Source: Hymenobacter aquaticus
Lineage (GTDB): Bacteria > Bacteroidota > Bacteroidia > Cytophagales > Hymenobacteraceae
Direction: 5' to 3'
NCBI RefSeq assembly: GCF_004765605.1
Contig: NZ_SRLC01000002.1
Location: 806,001-870,000 of the forward strand
Length of the DNA: 64,000 bases
Part shown: positions 1 to 8,074 of the stretch, piece after piece
Numbering within the stretch: the first letter of the stretch is position 1
Layout: each line of letters starts with the position of its first letter
Made by a program: the position numbers and the translations under genes
Notes under the pieces: generated by a model
Told to the model about the DNA's origin: nothing
What the model saw: the letters and a program-made list of their open reading frames with translations, nothing else
Databases searched by the model: none

Positions 1-644
1 TTCGTAGGGTACCAGCGGCGCTCGGCCATTAGCGGCACAGCGTGCGAGGAAGCAGGCGTTTGCCAGGTGCCCGTGCTGAAGTCGAAGATGTTAGCGTCGG
101 CAATACCAATATAGCCCTCTTGCACTTTAGTAGGAGGCTGTAACGGGTCTGGGGAAGGAAATACAGTGCCGTAAGAATGATGCCCTCCCGCCACCAGCAG
201 CTTGCCATCCGGCATCAGATTATGCCCACTACAGAAGATGTTGCTATCAGAATTTTCAAATGATGTAAAAGTGCCAGTAGATGGATTCCATTGATAGGCA
301 GGCGACATAGTCATCACACTGGTGGCATTATGTCCTTCCCAGGAAAAAACATTCCCGTTGGGCAGCACATGCGTATGAATGCCCACGATTCCGGTGCCGC
401 CCTCCGGCCTTGCATAGGGAGTCCAGCCAAACGGGGCCGACCATTGGCCCACCTCATTAGTTGGGCGGGTAAGCCGGGCTTCCCACCCGGCAGCAGTGGT
501 TTCGAAGCCCGGTAGCAGGTTGATAGCTTGGCGGGCGTAGACCGATGAAGAAGTAGGAGCCGCTCGCATCTCTGTGAGTGATTGGGCGCGGCAAGGGAAG
601 ACCATCCTACCCAACAGGAGGCCAAAAAATATAGCGTTGCGCAT
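1..644 (-). CDS. Galactose-oxidase/kelch-like secreted protein (3' part missing)
   Basis: The frame reads leftward off the window edge, so only the first 214 residues are visible. It opens with a signal-peptide-like stretch (MRNAIFFGLLLGRMVFP) ending near a CRAQS cleavage site. A kelch-like propeller start follows: an HTHVLPNG segment near residue 90, FCSGHN at 137-142, PDGKLLVAGGH at 145-155 and RRWYPT at 209-214. The FCSGHN, LLVAGGH and RWYPT blocks are typical of the galactose/glyoxal oxidase fold, where the Cys is cross-linked to a Tyr at a copper-radical site; here that would be Cys138. The copper ligands lie beyond the window, so oxidase activity is inferred. A non-catalytic kelch protein is the alternative. 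Confidence 0.7.
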   Translation of the reverse strand, partial: MRNAIFFGLLLGRMVFPCRAQSLTEMRAAPTSSSVYARQAINLLPGFETTAAGWEARLTRPTNEVGQWSAPFGWTPYARPEGGTGIVGIHTHVLPNGNVFSWEGHNATSVMTMSPAYQWNPSTGTFTSFENSDSNIFCSGHNLMPDGKLLVAGGHHSYGTVFPSPDPLQPPTKVQEGYIGIADANIFDFSTGTWQTPASSHAVPLMAERRWYPT

Positions 645-676
645 GGTCAACAGTTTCGGTACAGGAAAGCACGCGC

Positions 677-2455
677 TTATTCTACCAACAGACGCTGGGC
701 TAGGTAGCCGGGGCTGCGCAGCAGGTACACGCCCGCGGGTAGTGCCAGCGGCAGGCGCAGCGGCCCGCTACCGGGCGTGCGGGCCCGCAGCAGCGGGCGG
801 CCCAGCGCGTCGTGTAGCTGCACGGTCTGGCCCGGTGGCAGGCCGCTGAGCCAGACCTCACCCTGGGCCGGGTTGGGCCAGACAGCGAAAGCGGGGCCGC
901 GTTGGGCCGGGTGCGCGGCCAATGGTGCGCTGCTGAGCTTGGCCACGAAGCCCGTGGCGTACTGCCCGGCCACGGGCTGGAGCACGGTGGGACCCAAGGT
1001 GGTCGGCGCGTTGTAGAAGCCAGCCAGGTACAGTTCGCCGGCGGCGTTGCTGGCTAAGGTAGCGATGAATGGCCCTTCGCTGGGAGCCGTGCCGCGGGCC
1101 CACTGCCAGGTGCCGGTGGTGCCGTCGAGCTGAGCCAGCAACGCGTAGCCCGAAGTAGCGTGAGTGAGCGTGAGCGGGCTGCCGTCGAAGCTGAGTGCGG
1201 GGCCCTCGAAGCGCCCAGCTACCACCACGGAGCCCTGCGGACCGGCTACGATACCATATAAGTAGTCATATGTGTCGCTGCCGAGGCGGCGGGCCCAACT
1301 CCAAGTGCGGGAAGCTACATCGAGCCGGGCTACGTAGGCCTCGGAAGTATAATAACTAAAGGTGCCATTAGAGGCGACTGGTCCCCGGTTGCTGAGCGCG
1401 TGGGCACCGAAGCGGGACGTAGCACTGTTGAAAGAGCCAGCCAAGTACAAGCCGCCCATGCCGTCGAAGGCCAACACTCGACAATCGGAGGTGCCACCTA
1501 GCGGGCCAGATTCGGCCCCGCCGTGTGTGGCCCAAGTCCAAGCGCCGGTTTGCGTGTTGAACTCAGCAACGAAAGCTTGATCGGCCACTGCCAGGTTGCC
1601 TCTGCCGGTGGGGTTCGCAGGCAGGGCAGTGGCCCCAAACTGTGCTGGTTGGCTGCTGTAGGAGCCGCCGAGCCAGGCGTGGCCCTGTCCGTCGGAGCAC
1701 AGTTGCCCCACAATCTCCGAGCGGGTGCCACCACCACGCTGGGCCCAGCGCCAGGCGCCACTGGCCCCCTCAAGACGGGCCACAAACACATCGGCATAAA
1801 CTGACGAACCAGCGTTGGTGAGGGTGGTGGACCCAAAGTCGGCGGCGGCGCTGGTAAAGCCGCCGGCCAAGAGTAGGTCGCCATCGGGTTCCACCACTAA
1901 GCTGAGGCCCGATTCGCCGCCGGTGCCCCCAGCGCGGTGGGCCCAGCGCCAGTTGCCTTGCGCGTCGAGGGCGGCTACAAAAGCCTCGCTGCTGGCGCTG
2001 CTATTGAACAGGCGCTGGCTGCCGAAGTCCACGCTGTAGCTGGTGAAGCCGCCGGTCACGTAGGCCTGGCCCAAGGCGTCCACGGCCACGGCAGCGGCTC
2101 CGTCGTTGCCGGCCCCGCCCACGGCCACGGCCCACAGGTAGCGGCCACTGGCGTCGAGCTTGGCCACGAAGGCGTCGGAGAGCCCGCTGCTGGTCAGCGT
2201 GGTCGTGCCCAGCGTGACCGTTTCGGTGAACGAGCCGGCCACGTACACCTGGCCCAGTACGTCCACGGCCATGCTCGTCGGGCCCCGGGCAGAGGTTTGC
2301 GAGCTGTTGACGGCGGTATTGAAGCTAGCGCAGGGCGTGGCCCAGGCAAAGGCGGGAGCCTGCGCGCGCAGGCTCGCCGGCCCTAGTGCCATCAGCAACA
2401 GGAGGAAGAGCTTCAGGCGGGCCGAGCCGCGTAGCAACGTAGGCAGGAAGAGCAT
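677..2455 (-). CDS. Secreted beta-propeller (SBBP-like) protein with T9SS sorting domain
   Basis: Repeated blades of about 55 residues carry motifs such as GQVYVAGSFT, DAFVAKLD and WAxxxGG, as in SBBP-type propeller proteins of Bacteroidota. The last ~70 residues (VWPNPAQGEVWL ... GVYLLRSPG ... LLVE) form a type A T9SS sorting domain, so the protein should be exported to the cell surface or medium. The open frame reaches 2488, but the ATG at 2455 gives a clean signal peptide (MLFLPTLLRG ... ASLRAQA) and starts 11 bases after the stop of the upstream gene, so I chose it. The two genes are probably co-transcribed. Ligand and function are unknown. Confidence 0.8.
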   Translation of the reverse strand: MLFLPTLLRGSARLKLFLLLLMALGPASLRAQAPAFAWATPCASFNTAVNSSQTSARGPTSMAVDVLGQVYVAGSFTETVTLGTTTLTSSGLSDAFVAKLDASGRYLWAVAVGGAGNDGAAAVAVDALGQAYVTGGFTSYSVDFGSQRLFNSSASSEAFVAALDAQGNWRWAHRAGGTGGESGLSLVVEPDGDLLLAGGFTSAAADFGSTTLTNAGSSVYADVFVARLEGASGAWRWAQRGGGTRSEIVGQLCSDGQGHAWLGGSYSSQPAQFGATALPANPTGRGNLAVADQAFVAEFNTQTGAWTWATHGGAESGPLGGTSDCRVLAFDGMGGLYLAGSFNSATSRFGAHALSNRGPVASNGTFSYYTSEAYVARLDVASRTWSWARRLGSDTYDYLYGIVAGPQGSVVVAGRFEGPALSFDGSPLTLTHATSGYALLAQLDGTTGTWQWARGTAPSEGPFIATLASNAAGELYLAGFYNAPTTLGPTVLQPVAGQYATGFVAKLSSAPLAAHPAQRGPAFAVWPNPAQGEVWLSGLPPGQTVQLHDALGRPLLRARTPGSGPLRLPLALPAGVYLLRSPGYLAQRLLVE

Positions 2456-2465
2456 AGTGGCAGCT

Positions 2466-3123
2466 TTAGCGTTTGCGTTCCAGAGCACCCACGCGGGCTT
2501 TCAGAGCATCGTTTTCTTTTTGCAGCGCAATCAGGTAAAGTGTCAGCTCCTCTACTTTGCGCAGCAGTACGGCATCAGTGGCGGCCAGGTCCAGACCTTG
2601 CTTTTCTACCTCTGTGGCAGCGGGCACGTCGGGCAAGTGGCGGTTGACCAGAATAAACTGCTCTACATCGGGCAGCGGCCGCAGCCGGTACGCGGGGGCA
2701 AACACGTAATCGGGCCAGGCTACGCCGGGAGCCCGCACATATACCGCATGGGCACCAAAGGGGCCTTCGACGGCCAACCGCAGGCTGCCCGCCCCGCCCG
2801 GGTTGATGCCCGTTCGGCCAATAGTCACTTTACCGGAAAACACAACGTCGCCGTTGCTCTGGAATCTGGTTTCACTGTTCCAGTTCCAGTTTGGGGCCAC
2901 ATACATGTCGGTGCGGCCGTCGTTCGGAGTTTGGAAAACCCAGTAATTGGAGCCGGTCAGCAACAGCGCCCCGTTCACGCTCACGTCGCCGGTGTTAGGA
3001 TGCGAGCCGTCGCCCAGCACGTTAAGGTTGCCCAGTACATTCTGATTCTGGGCTTGTGCGGTGCCCGCCACCGTAAGCAAGCAAGCAAGCAAGCAAAGCG
3101 CCAATAGGTAACAGCTGTTTCAT
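2466..3123 (-). CDS. Secreted coiled-coil surface protein, reading frame split by a tetranucleotide repeat
   Basis: The mature part (about 190 residues) starts AQNQNVLGNLNVLG, has a beta-rich middle (GDVVFSGKVTIGR), a LPDVP-type segment and a C-terminal coiled coil (LRKVEELTLYLIALQKENDA). This layout is common in Bacteroidota cell-surface or tail-fibre-like proteins placed beside T9SS proteins. The natural ATG at 3123 (MKQLLPIGALLAC) is out of frame with the body. The frames meet across a run of five GCAA units (3077-3096 on the + strand). As read, only a TTG at 3104 gives the long frame. Removing one 4-base unit would join the ATG to the body as a textbook signal peptide ending TVAGTAQA. The given end coordinate is the ATG; the in-frame body starts at 3104. 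Confidence 0.6.
3075..3097. repeat. Tetranucleotide repeat (AAGC/GCTT), possible phase-variation tract
   Basis: Five full AAGC units followed by AAA lie inside the signal-peptide codons of the surface protein at 2466-3123. A 4-base unit shifts the reading frame with each gain or loss. In any frame the run encodes the same hydrophobic cycle Leu-Leu-Ala-Cys, so the signal peptide tolerates length changes while the downstream frame does not. Confidence 0.75.
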
Positions 3124-3647
3124 AGGAAGAATAAAAAAAGTAAAAACGATACAAGTAAACCGGCCTGGTCCACGCAAAAGCGGCAGTAGAATCAATGCCC
3201 TATCAGGGTGGGATGCCGGGGAATAGAAGGACCCGGCAGGTGAGCACCGGGTGAGAAGTGGGTAAAGCTAACAGGCAGCGCCGAGCCGGAAAAGACCGGC
3301 CGGGGCAGAAAAGTAGCAGATATGCCCGATGAATACGACAGCAAGGTGTACTATATTTTTAGTGCCGCCAAGAACGGATAACAAGCTGAGGTATCGGCAG
3401 CGGGTCGGGCAGCGGGCCAGACTGTTTTGGCGCGGGCCCGGGAGCTGCTACATCTCCCTTTGCATGTTGCTGCGGGCAATGTAGCAGACTGGCAGCAGCT
3501 CCATTGGCTTCGGCGAGAAGCTGCTACCGGTGCAGCGGAAATGCTTCGGCTAACGTCACAAAACAATGTCCAACCCCGCGCATGCTCGTTTTTTCAACGA
3601 TCCTGCCAGCGGGCTACACCCGGCAGTATACTTGTTGAGGGTGACTG
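3124..3647. other. Intergenic gap with a possible decayed ORF
   Basis: On the + strand a frame begins ATG at 3322 (MPDEYDSKVYYIFSAAKNG), meets a TAA at 3379-3381, and then stays open in the same frame to 3651 with protein-like content (ARARELLHLPLHVAAGN, then DWQQLHWLRREAATGAAEML). It may be a decayed small gene or chance. I recognise no family, and no RNA gene or repeat is evident. Confidence 0.25.
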
Positions 3648-4172
3648 TTAGCCGAACAGCAGCTTGTAGTAGATGACGGTAGCGTGCAGCTCGCCCGAGG
3701 AGCTGCGGGCAAAGTCGGGGATAACGCCGCCCACGGTGTAGCCCGCCTGCTGGTAGAGCTGCTCGGAGGGGTCGTGCTGGCGGGTGTCCAGAATGAGCGT
3801 GGTGCGCTGGTGCTGGCGGGCGTGGTCTTCCACGGCCTGCATCAGCTGCCGGCCGATGCCCTGGCGCCGGGCCCGGGAGTGCACCATCACCTTGCAGACC
3901 TCGGCCCGGTGCAAGCCGTTATTTTTCGTGGCCAGGTCCAGCTGCGCGGTGCCTATGATCCGGCCGTCTGCTTCGGCCACGAGCAGCACCCGGTTGCCTT
4001 CCGTCAGGGCCTGGGCCACCTCGTGCCAGTATTCCTGCAGCTCGCCGGGGGCTACGGGCAGCATAAAGCCCAGCGCCGCCCCCGATTCCAGCGCATCCTG
4101 GAACAACTCAGTCAGGGCCGGAACCTGGGCGGTAGCCTCAAGGGCGGTAAGGGCTCGAACGACTATCGACAT
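3648..4172 (-). CDS. GNAT family N-acetyltransferase
   Basis: This predicted 174-residue cytoplasmic acetyltransferase probably moves an acetyl group from acetyl-CoA to an amine or small molecule; the substrate is unknown. The acetyl-CoA loop is ARRQGIGRQL, preceded by the beta-4 strand AEVCKVMVHS and followed by LILDTRQHDPSEQLYQQAGY, the usual GNAT core order. The open frame extends to 4778, but that part overlaps the LD-carboxypeptidase antisense to no known family. ATG 4172 (MSIVVRALTAL) lies 14 bases after the stop of the upstream gene, which suggests an operon. Confidence 0.85.
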   Translation of the reverse strand: MSIVVRALTALEATAQVPALTELFQDALESGAALGFMLPVAPGELQEYWHEVAQALTEGNRVLLVAEADGRIIGTAQLDLATKNNGLHRAEVCKVMVHSRARRQGIGRQLMQAVEDHARQHQRTTLILDTRQHDPSEQLYQQAGYTVGGVIPDFARSSSGELHATVIYYKLLFG

Positions 4173-4186
4173 CAGCAAGCGGAATT

Positions 4187-5089
4187 TTAGAGGTAAGACA
4201 GCTCGGTGCCGGCGGCCGTGACGGTCAGCCGGGCCGGGCGGCCACAAATCAGGGCCATGTTTTGGGGCTCGTGGCCCACCGGGAAGCCGTAGGCCACCGG
4301 AAACTGGTACTTGGCCGCGTAGGTGGCAATAATTTCGTCGGGCGTCTGGCCGAAGGGCACGGCGTTGTCCTGCGGGTCGGTGAAGTGGCCCACCACCAGC
4401 CCGGCCAGGTTGCGCAGCTTGCCGGTGCGGTCGAGGTGCACCATCATTCGGTCGATACTCAGCAGGTATTCGGCCACGTCTTCCAGAAACAGGATGCGGC
4501 CGTCGGTGGGGCAGTCGGAGGCGGTGCCGGTCAGGTTTTGCAGCAGGGTCAGGTTGCCGCCGATCAGCTCGCCGGTGGCCGAGCCGGGGCGGTTGAGCGG
4601 GTGGGCCGGCACCGCGTAGCTGATTGGTTCGCCAAACAGCGCCCGGCGCAAACTTTCCAACGACGCCTCGCCGCCCGCCTGGTTGAAAATAAAGGCCATC
4701 ACCCCGTGGATGCTTTCGTAGCCCAGCTTCAGCAGGTGGCAGTTCAGGGTGGTAATGTCGCTGAAGCCGGCTACCCACTTGGGGTGCTGGGCAAAGCCCG
4801 AAAAGTCAAGCTGGTCGATGATGCGGGTGGTGCCGTAGCCGCCCCGGGCGCAGAGAATGGCCCGGATGTCGGGCGCGTCGAGCTGCTGCTGCAAGTCGCG
4901 GCGGCGCAGCTCGTCGGAGCCGGCAAACTGGTGGTGCGCGGCCGTAATGGACTCGCCCAGCACGACGCGCAGGCCCCAGCGGGTCAGGATGTCGACCGCC
5001 GGCGCCATTTCTTCGGCCGTTACCTTGCGGGCGGTGCCGACCAGGGCGACCTGGTCGCCGGGGCGGAGCGGGGGAGGGGAGATGGGCAT
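4187..5089 (-). CDS. LD-carboxypeptidase (peptidase family S66)
   Basis: This cytoplasmic serine peptidase would cleave the terminal D-Ala from murein tetrapeptides during cell-wall recycling. It is 300 residues, normal for LdcA/MccF proteins. The nucleophile is Ser110 in the GFSDIT motif. The acidic partner is expected in the LED segment at 202-204 and the His at 273 (VGHEPQN). The N-terminal PPLRPGDQVALVGTA is the usual family start. The MccF branch, which gives resistance to microcin-like compounds, shares this fold and cannot be excluded by eye. It is followed closely by the GNAT gene. Confidence 0.9.
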   Translation of the reverse strand: MPISPPPLRPGDQVALVGTARKVTAEEMAPAVDILTRWGLRVVLGESITAAHHQFAGSDELRRRDLQQQLDAPDIRAILCARGGYGTTRIIDQLDFSGFAQHPKWVAGFSDITTLNCHLLKLGYESIHGVMAFIFNQAGGEASLESLRRALFGEPISYAVPAHPLNRPGSATGELIGGNLTLLQNLTGTASDCPTDGRILFLEDVAEYLLSIDRMMVHLDRTGKLRNLAGLVVGHFTDPQDNAVPFGQTPDEIIATYAAKYQFPVAYGFPVGHEPQNMALICGRPARLTVTAAGTELSYL

Positions 5090-5259
5090 GGTGCAGAAGC
5101 CAAAAGGAGGCGGTAAACCTACGCAACCCAGCCCACTGACCCAAGCCGCCCGGGCGGTGAATCGGCTGGCTGGCAGAAAACCCTTCAGAAACAGTAGTTT
5201 ATCAGGTAACCTTGCTTTCCTGGCCTACGTCTTTGTATTTCGCCTCTTCATTCCGAATC

Positions 5260-6486
5260 ATGAAAAAACTTCTCCTCTTCCTGCTGCTGCTCGGGCTGGC
5301 CGGGCCCGCCGCCCGCGCCCAGGCCCAGATTGACACCACCCGGGGCCGCTACTACCAGCCCATTTTCCCGAACATCACCACCCGCGCCAACGTCGTGTTT
5401 GGCTCGGCCGTAACCTACGCGGGCAGCACCCAGACGCTGACCATGAACATCTACGAGCCCACCGGCGACACCGTGCGCCGCCGGCCCCTGCTGGTGTTTG
5501 CCCACGGCGGCGGCTTCGTGTCGGGCTCCAAAACCGACCAGGACGTAACCGAGCTGTGCCAGCGCTACGCCCGCCTGGGCTACGTCACGGCCAGCATTGA
5601 CTACCGACTTTTGTTCTTTCCCTTCGACACGGTCAACATTGCCAAGGCCTCGGTGCGGGCCACCCAGGACATGCGGGCGGCGGTGCGCTTTTTCCGCCAG
5701 GACGCGGCTACCAGCAAAACCTACCGGATTCACCCCGGCTATATTTTCGCGGCCGGCAGCTCGGCCGGGGCGTTTATGGCCCTGCAGTTGGCCTACCTCA
5801 ACAAAACCACTGAGGTGCCCGAGTACATCGGCATTGGCCAGTTTGGCGGGCTGGAAGGCAACAGCGGCAACCCCGGCTACTCCAGCGTCGTGCGCGGCGT
5901 CGTGAACCTGTGCGGCGCCCTGGGCCGCCCCAACTGGATTGAGCCCGGCGACGTGCCCTTCGTGAGCATGCACGGCACCGCCGACGGTACCGTGCCCTAC
6001 GGCAAGGGCAGCGTGGGCAGCGGCCTGCCGCCCCAGGTGGTGTACGGCAGCGGCGCCCTGAAGCCCCGGGCCGACGCGGTGAACGTACCGAACCCGCTGT
6101 ATACCTTCAAAAATGCCGGCCACGTGCCCTACAGCGGCACCAGCGCCCGCGCCCTGGCCTACATGGATACCACCTTCCGCTACGTGCGCGACTTTCTGCG
6201 GCCGGTGCTGCGCCAGCCCGGCACCGTGACGGGCACGCGCCCTCAGGCCCCGGTGGCCGCCCTGCAACTCTACCCCTTGCCCGCTGCCGAAGCCGTGAAG
6301 CTGACGGCCGCCACCGGCACCGTTTTTCAGCCCCACACGCTGGAGCTGCTCGACGCTACGGGCCGCGTAGTACGCCGCTTCCGCTGGGAGCAGCCCGAGC
6401 AGCTGCTCCGGCGCGAAGCTCTAAAGCCCGGCATCTACCTGTTGCGGGGCGCGGGTATAGCTACCCAGCGGGTTCTGTTTGAGTAA
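5260..6486 (+). CDS. Secreted alpha/beta hydrolase (carboxylesterase-like) with T9SS domain
   Basis: The 408-residue protein starts with a clear signal peptide (MKKLLLFLLLLGLAG ... ARAQAQ); ATG 5260 is preferred over the upstream in-frame start at 5212, which would place extra sequence before it. The hydrolase domain has an oxyanion-hole FAHGGGFVSGS, the nucleophile elbow GSSAG, an acid in HGTADGTVPYG and a His in KNAGHVPY, as in the esterase/lipase family. The last ~70 residues (LQLYPLPAAEAVKL ... PGIYLLRGAG ... RVLFE) look like a T9SS type A sorting domain, so the enzyme should act outside the cell. The ester substrate is not predictable. Confidence 0.88.
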   Translation: MKKLLLFLLLLGLAGPAARAQAQIDTTRGRYYQPIFPNITTRANVVFGSAVTYAGSTQTLTMNIYEPTGDTVRRRPLLVFAHGGGFVSGSKTDQDVTELCQRYARLGYVTASIDYRLLFFPFDTVNIAKASVRATQDMRAAVRFFRQDAATSKTYRIHPGYIFAAGSSAGAFMALQLAYLNKTTEVPEYIGIGQFGGLEGNSGNPGYSSVVRGVVNLCGALGRPNWIEPGDVPFVSMHGTADGTVPYGKGSVGSGLPPQVVYGSGALKPRADAVNVPNPLYTFKNAGHVPYSGTSARALAYMDTTFRYVRDFLRPVLRQPGTVTGTRPQAPVAALQLYPLPAAEAVKLTAATGTVFQPHTLELLDATGRVVRRFRWEQPEQLLRREALKPGIYLLRGAGIATQRVLFE

Positions 6487-6513
6487 GTAGATTGACTGAG
6501 CTCCTGAGTCAAA

Positions 6514-6544
6514 CGCCTCCTGCTGTATTGGTAGGAGGCGTTTT
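6514..6544 (+). terminator. Rho-independent terminator after the esterase
   Basis: The 7-bp stem CGCCTCC/GGAGGCG is followed by TTTTAT, 27 bases after the stop codon. Confidence 0.75.
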
Positions 6545-6564
6545 ATGTATAGAAGCTGTTTAGA

Positions 6565-6680
6565 AAGCAAAAAAGAACGTCATGCAGAGGCGCAGCCGAA
6601 GCATCTCGCGTGCAATGGTAATCATATACCATTGCACGCGAGATGCTTCGCTACGCTCTGCATGACGTTCTTTTTTGCTT
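6565..6680. repeat. Long palindrome with REP-like core
   Basis: Arms of about 55 bases (6565-6620 and 6627-6680) pair almost perfectly around the loop at 6621-6626. The arms contain GTCATGCAGAGC..AGCGAAGC, related to the palindrome at 25821-25913. There is a two-base indel region in the middle of the left arm. No ORF of note is inside. Confidence 0.85.
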
Positions 6681-6691
6681 CAGTAAGCAAG

Positions 6692-6747
6692 GGGGGCGCA
6701 ACATATGCTGGCGCAAAAATAATTGCGCCAGCATATGTTGCGCCCCC
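6692..6747. repeat. Second palindrome directly after the first
   Basis: Perfect 25-base arms (6692-6716 and 6723-6747) are separated by AAATAA. The arm sequence GGGGGCGCAACATATGCTGG differs from the neighbouring palindrome. It could end transcripts of the convergent hom operon, but it has no U-run in that direction. Confidence 0.85.
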
Positions 6748-6793
6748 TGTGGGCCGCTAGCGTTCAGCCATGAAGCGGCAAAGGGCCGTGTCT

Positions 6794-8074
6794 CTATACC
6801 GCGCTGGCAGCTTCCAGCACTTCCGTCGCGTGAGTGGCGGGCCGCACGTTGCCGGTGCGGGCAATGAAGGCCCCGGCCGTGCGCAGCCGGTCCCGGTGCT
6901 GAATCAGGGCGTCGAGGGGCACGAAGCCCACGATGTAGCCGTCCTCGTCGGCCTCCTCGGTGATGTCGGTGAAGCCCAGCTGGTCGAGCAGCAACTCGTC
7001 GTCGGTGCGCAGGTAGATTTCGATTTCCAGGTCGGTGGTGTAAGTCAGCTCGGGTTGGGCCAGCTTGGCATAGGCGTAGCGCTGGTTGGCCCGCAGCGCG
7101 GCCAGGTCGGCCAGCACGGCCGAGCCGGTGGGATGCCCGCCCGCCCCGCGGCCCCGCAGAAACTGCGGGCCGGCAAACTCCGCCTCAATCACCACCCCGT
7201 TGAACTCGTCGTCGACGGCATACAGCGGCGAAGTCGGGTCTACGAGTTGGGGCGTCACGAGCACCGTGAGCTGCTGGTCGGGCAGCAGGTAGAGGCCGGC
7301 CACCACCTTGATTTTCTGGCCCGCCACGGCCGCGTAGGCAATGTCGGTGGCACTCACGTTTTCGATGCCCAGGTTCAGCACCTGCTCGGGCTGCAACAAG
7401 GCGCCGTAGGCGTGGGCGGCCAGAATCACGGCTTTGGAGCGAGGGTCGAAGGCGGCCATGTCCAGCGTGGGGTCGGTTTCGGCAAAGCCTTGCTGCTGGG
7501 CTTCCACCAGGGCCACGGCGTACTCCGAGGCGTCCTGGCCCATGCGCGTCAGCACGTAGTTCGACGAGCCGTTGACAATGCCGCTCACGCTGCGCAATGG
7601 CTCCTGCCCGAAATAGGCATCCAGCGTCCGGATAACCGGAATGCTGCCGCACACGGCGGCTTCGTAGAGGAGCGTGCCACCAAACTCCCGCTCCAGGGCA
7701 ATCAGCTCGGGCAGGTGCTGGGCCACCATGGCCTTGTTGGCCGTTACCACGCGCCGACCCTGCCGCAGCGCGGTGCTCACCAGCCGGAAAGCTTCCCGGG
7801 CATCATCAATCACCTCGACCAGCACGTCCAGCTCGGGGTCGTGCAGCAGCTCGTCGGCCTGAAAGCTGAAGGCCTCGACCGGCAGGGAGCGGGGCTTGCC
7901 GGGGTTCTTGACGGCAATGCGGCGGATTTCGGCCCCAAAGCCGGGCCGCTGCCGCAGAATATCGTAGAGGCCCTGCCCCACGCAGCCGAAGCCGATGAGG
8001 CCCACGCGCAGGGGCGCGGCCAACGAAGCCGCCAGGGCCGATACAGCGAGGTTAGTGGACGAGAGTCGGGACAT
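6794..8074 (-). CDS. hom: Homoserine dehydrogenase
   Basis: The enzyme reduces aspartate semialdehyde to homoserine with NAD(P)H, the branch point to methionine and threonine. The 426-residue protein has the Rossmann motif GLIGFGCVGQG (26-36), the VTANKAMVA segment, the catalytic-region motifs LLYEAAVCGSIPVIRT and GIVNGSSNYVLTRM, and a C-terminal regulatory/ACT-like part. There is no fused aspartokinase. Its start overlaps the end of metX by 23 bases, so the two genes are translationally close and belong to the metY-metX-hom unit. That unit makes O-acetylhomoserine and then homocysteine. Confidence 0.95.
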   Translation of the reverse strand: MSRLSSTNLAVSALAASLAAPLRVGLIGFGCVGQGLYDILRQRPGFGAEIRRIAVKNPGKPRSLPVEAFSFQADELLHDPELDVLVEVIDDAREAFRLVSTALRQGRRVVTANKAMVAQHLPELIALEREFGGTLLYEAAVCGSIPVIRTLDAYFGQEPLRSVSGIVNGSSNYVLTRMGQDASEYAVALVEAQQQGFAETDPTLDMAAFDPRSKAVILAAHAYGALLQPEQVLNLGIENVSATDIAYAAVAGQKIKVVAGLYLLPDQQLTVLVTPQLVDPTSPLYAVDDEFNGVVIEAEFAGPQFLRGRGAGGHPTGSAVLADLAALRANQRYAYAKLAQPELTYTTDLEIEIYLRTDDELLLDQLGFTDITEEADEDGYIVGFVPLDALIQHRDRLRTAGAFIARTGNVRPATHATEVLEAASAV

